Both the position numbers and the translations under genes were made by a program. Positions 62,180-64,000 of a stretch of DNA of 64,000 nt are shown one piece after another. The DNA is taken from positions 15,001 through 79,000 of the forward strand of contig JAXRKP010000703.1 of NCBI GenBank assembly GCA_037039925.1, written 5' to 3'. The notes below the pieces were generated by a model, which searched no databases, was not told the origin of the DNA, and worked only from the letters and a program-made list of their open reading frames with translations. This DNA comes from Doris montereyensis. Taxonomy: Eukaryota; Mollusca; Gastropoda; Nudibranchia; Dorididae. The first letter of the stretch is position 1, and every line of letters starts with the position of its first letter.

Positions 62180-63730
62180 AAACTGTTAGTGTCACTAATC
62201 CACTATGCCACATGAAGACATGGACGATTTGATAAACCATACAATAGCTTCATCACCGAAAGTAACTGGACTCGTACTTGGACTTGTGATAAAAAAAGGA
62301 TCTGGAATTTAGGTTTGACGAGTACAAAATATTTGGATTTGCCAAATACCAAGGAAACTAATCTTTGCGCGAAAAAGATTTTCTATATTGATTAAAAAGT
62401 AAAGCTAGTATCGGCACAAAACTAATTCATTCTATTTTATATGATAGAGAGCAATAGTCATTTTAAAACAAGTAAAAGATAAATAATTTCTACAATTAAA
62501 AACTTATGTTGTATTTAGAAATAATTTATCACTCGTTAGGCCATAATGTTAAGATGATCCCTTGTAGGTTTATATCTGCAAACTATTGCACAGTTGTCTT
62601 TTTTAATAACTGTCATGTTGTGAGGACGCCATCAAACCTGGAGGTCCGCTTGTTGAATAGTTTAGAAGGAAGGCAGTAAGATAGTTATATCTCTCGTGTA
62701 GTCAGGAATTCTCTGCTGTAATTCAATCCAACATTTTATATTCAGACATAGACACTAAACCCAATTACAAATTAGATCTAGACTGTATCATGTGATCTGT
62801 TCTATAACGTCACCACGTAAATTAAAAAAAAACTATTACGTTTTTTTCTTTATTTGGATAAAAGCTCTTATTTCAATCAAAATAAATATTCTTTGTTCCA
62901 TATAATAACTAACAAGAATCTGCCATGATCGTATTTTGTTTTATAGAGGGAGTTTGATTGTTTTGCTGGTAAATGTAACTAAGTTGATGTTACAGTGGCA
63001 GTGTTGATGTTATAAGGGAAATTTGGCCGGGACATTCATGAGGGGGTGGAGTTCAGCCTTCCTTCAGGGATTGTGATAGATTGTGGCCGTTACTGTTCCT
63101 GACTATGATACTCCTTCTCTAGATCACCTAGACCCTATCTATATATTCTATATTCTATTTTTGGTTTTAGAATGCTAGATCTAGACTTTAGTTCTAGAAT
63201 CAAAATTTAGGCTGGTAGTAGTATGTAGGCTAGCTTGATAAATTTGATCTATTGATACTACTCCTGCCCCTCTTGTCTTATGACTTTTTTTTAGGCAGGA
63301 GATCCTTTTGAACCCCCCCCTCCCCCTTTTTCTTTCTCAATTCCTGGTGGCTTTTTGGATGGGGGAGACACCCCTGATGGCACAGCCTACCAAAGTCAAG
63401 CACACAATAAGGGACATAAGTGAAGAAAAAGACAAATGAACGGGTTGGCTCCAATTGCTGTAGTGTTCCAAGACTGACCTCGGCCAACCTGACACAACAG
63501 TTTATTTGAACATGAGAAATTCAAAGATCAATGATAGTGGACCTTGTGACTTGACAGACCAATCATTGAATTGGAAGTGACTGACTTTCATCTGGTTATG
63601 TATGGACCATATTCCCAGTAGGGTTGTCTAATTTGCATAATCGTTTGCATAATATCACATAGATACTGTATAATCACAGATTTACCTTTGTAAAATCTAC
63701 CACAATCTTTCAAAGGAAACTCCTTTTCAA
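62180..63730. other. No gene recognised
   Basis: AT-rich DNA without conserved peptides. C run at 63312-63325; AGATCTAG-type motifs at 62774 and 63176. Confidence 0.4.
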
Positions 63731-63734
63731 AATA

Positions 63735-63955
63735 GCCTAGTTAGCTTGGTTGATATGTGCATTTTTGACATGTTGTGGTGATGTGTGCCCACACAGAGGT
63801 TGCGTGTTCGATTCCATTGATGCCCTAAGATTTTGTTCTGTCTATTCCTTTGTATTTGTCTTGCCTTTGTTCGTACAGAGGGCTTTAATATTATTTCATG
63901 TCCTTATTCATCACGTTCAACATACCCTTTGCCTCACTATTTGTCATCGTGATTT
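63735..63955 (+). mobile_element. SINE-C copy
   Basis: GTTGTGGTGATGTGTGCCCA, GTTGCGTGTTCGATTCC (B box), TTCTGTCTATTCCTTTGTAT, AGAGGGCTTTAATATTATTT, TTGCCTCACTATTTGTC. Confidence 0.85.
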
Positions 63956-64000
63956 TCAAGGCTAGCTGCATTCAATGCCATCTTTTAGATGGTCTAGAGT

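Overview
The window is eukaryotic, animal nuclear DNA. It has spliced genes with long introns, a recognisable Integrator subunit 9 gene (INTS9), a rhodopsin-class GPCR on one open exon, tRNA-derived SINEs, LINE relics and a very high load of micro- and minisatellites. A lophotrochozoan, probably a mollusc, fits best. That placement is inference from repeat style and the divergent single-exon GPCR; no diagnostic gene proves it.

Layout: (1) About 1-13.4 kb, plus strand: the 3' part of a gene encoding short coiled-coil and Ser/Pro-rich segments and a C-terminal CAP-Gly domain, read from nine exons whose phases mostly match. Its introns hold two relics of one LINE family, an RNase-H-bearing LINE relic, SINEs and a 1.6 kb purine-only minisatellite. 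(2) About 13.4-28 kb: intergenic, with SINE copies, a satellite grown inside a SINE, CT and trinucleotide tracts and a 62-bp array. (3) 28.16-29.73 kb, plus strand: the GPCR, preceded by a tandem array that repeats its own splice-acceptor/start-codon region. (4) 30-35 kb: a 60-bp array that seems to grow out of a SINE-D copy, then a dense SINE-D cluster. (5) 35.5-59.4 kb, minus strand: INTS9 in about 20 coding exons running right to left; the exon with the initiator Met was not found. (6) 58.3-59.1 kb: a short piggyBac-like DNA element. (7) 59.4-64 kb: SINE-C and other repeats, no gene recognised.

Two genome-wide patterns stand out. First, all three protein genes have otherwise conserved exons broken by single- or two-base indels, often in homopolymers. 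In INTS9, restoring the indel brings exon length and phase back to what the family needs. This looks more like residual consensus error than pseudogenisation. Second, many minisatellites are copies of neighbouring functional sequence: the donor of INTS9 exon 54288-54426, the acceptors of exons 51837-51957 and 42791-42846, the tail plus donor of exon 37559-37678, the INTS9 C-terminal codons, the GPCR acceptor/start, a CAP-Gly exon donor, and SINE bodies. This junction-seeded array formation is the most interesting feature of the window.

Four interspersed families are named here for convenience. SINE-A has a tRNA-like head and an (AAATC)n tail. SINE-B has a tRNA-Leu/Ser-like head and a TTTAC tail. 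SINE-C has a tRNA-like B box and a conserved end containing TTGCCTCACTGTTTGTC. SINE-D has an (AAAC)n tail. Orientation is given relative to these tails.
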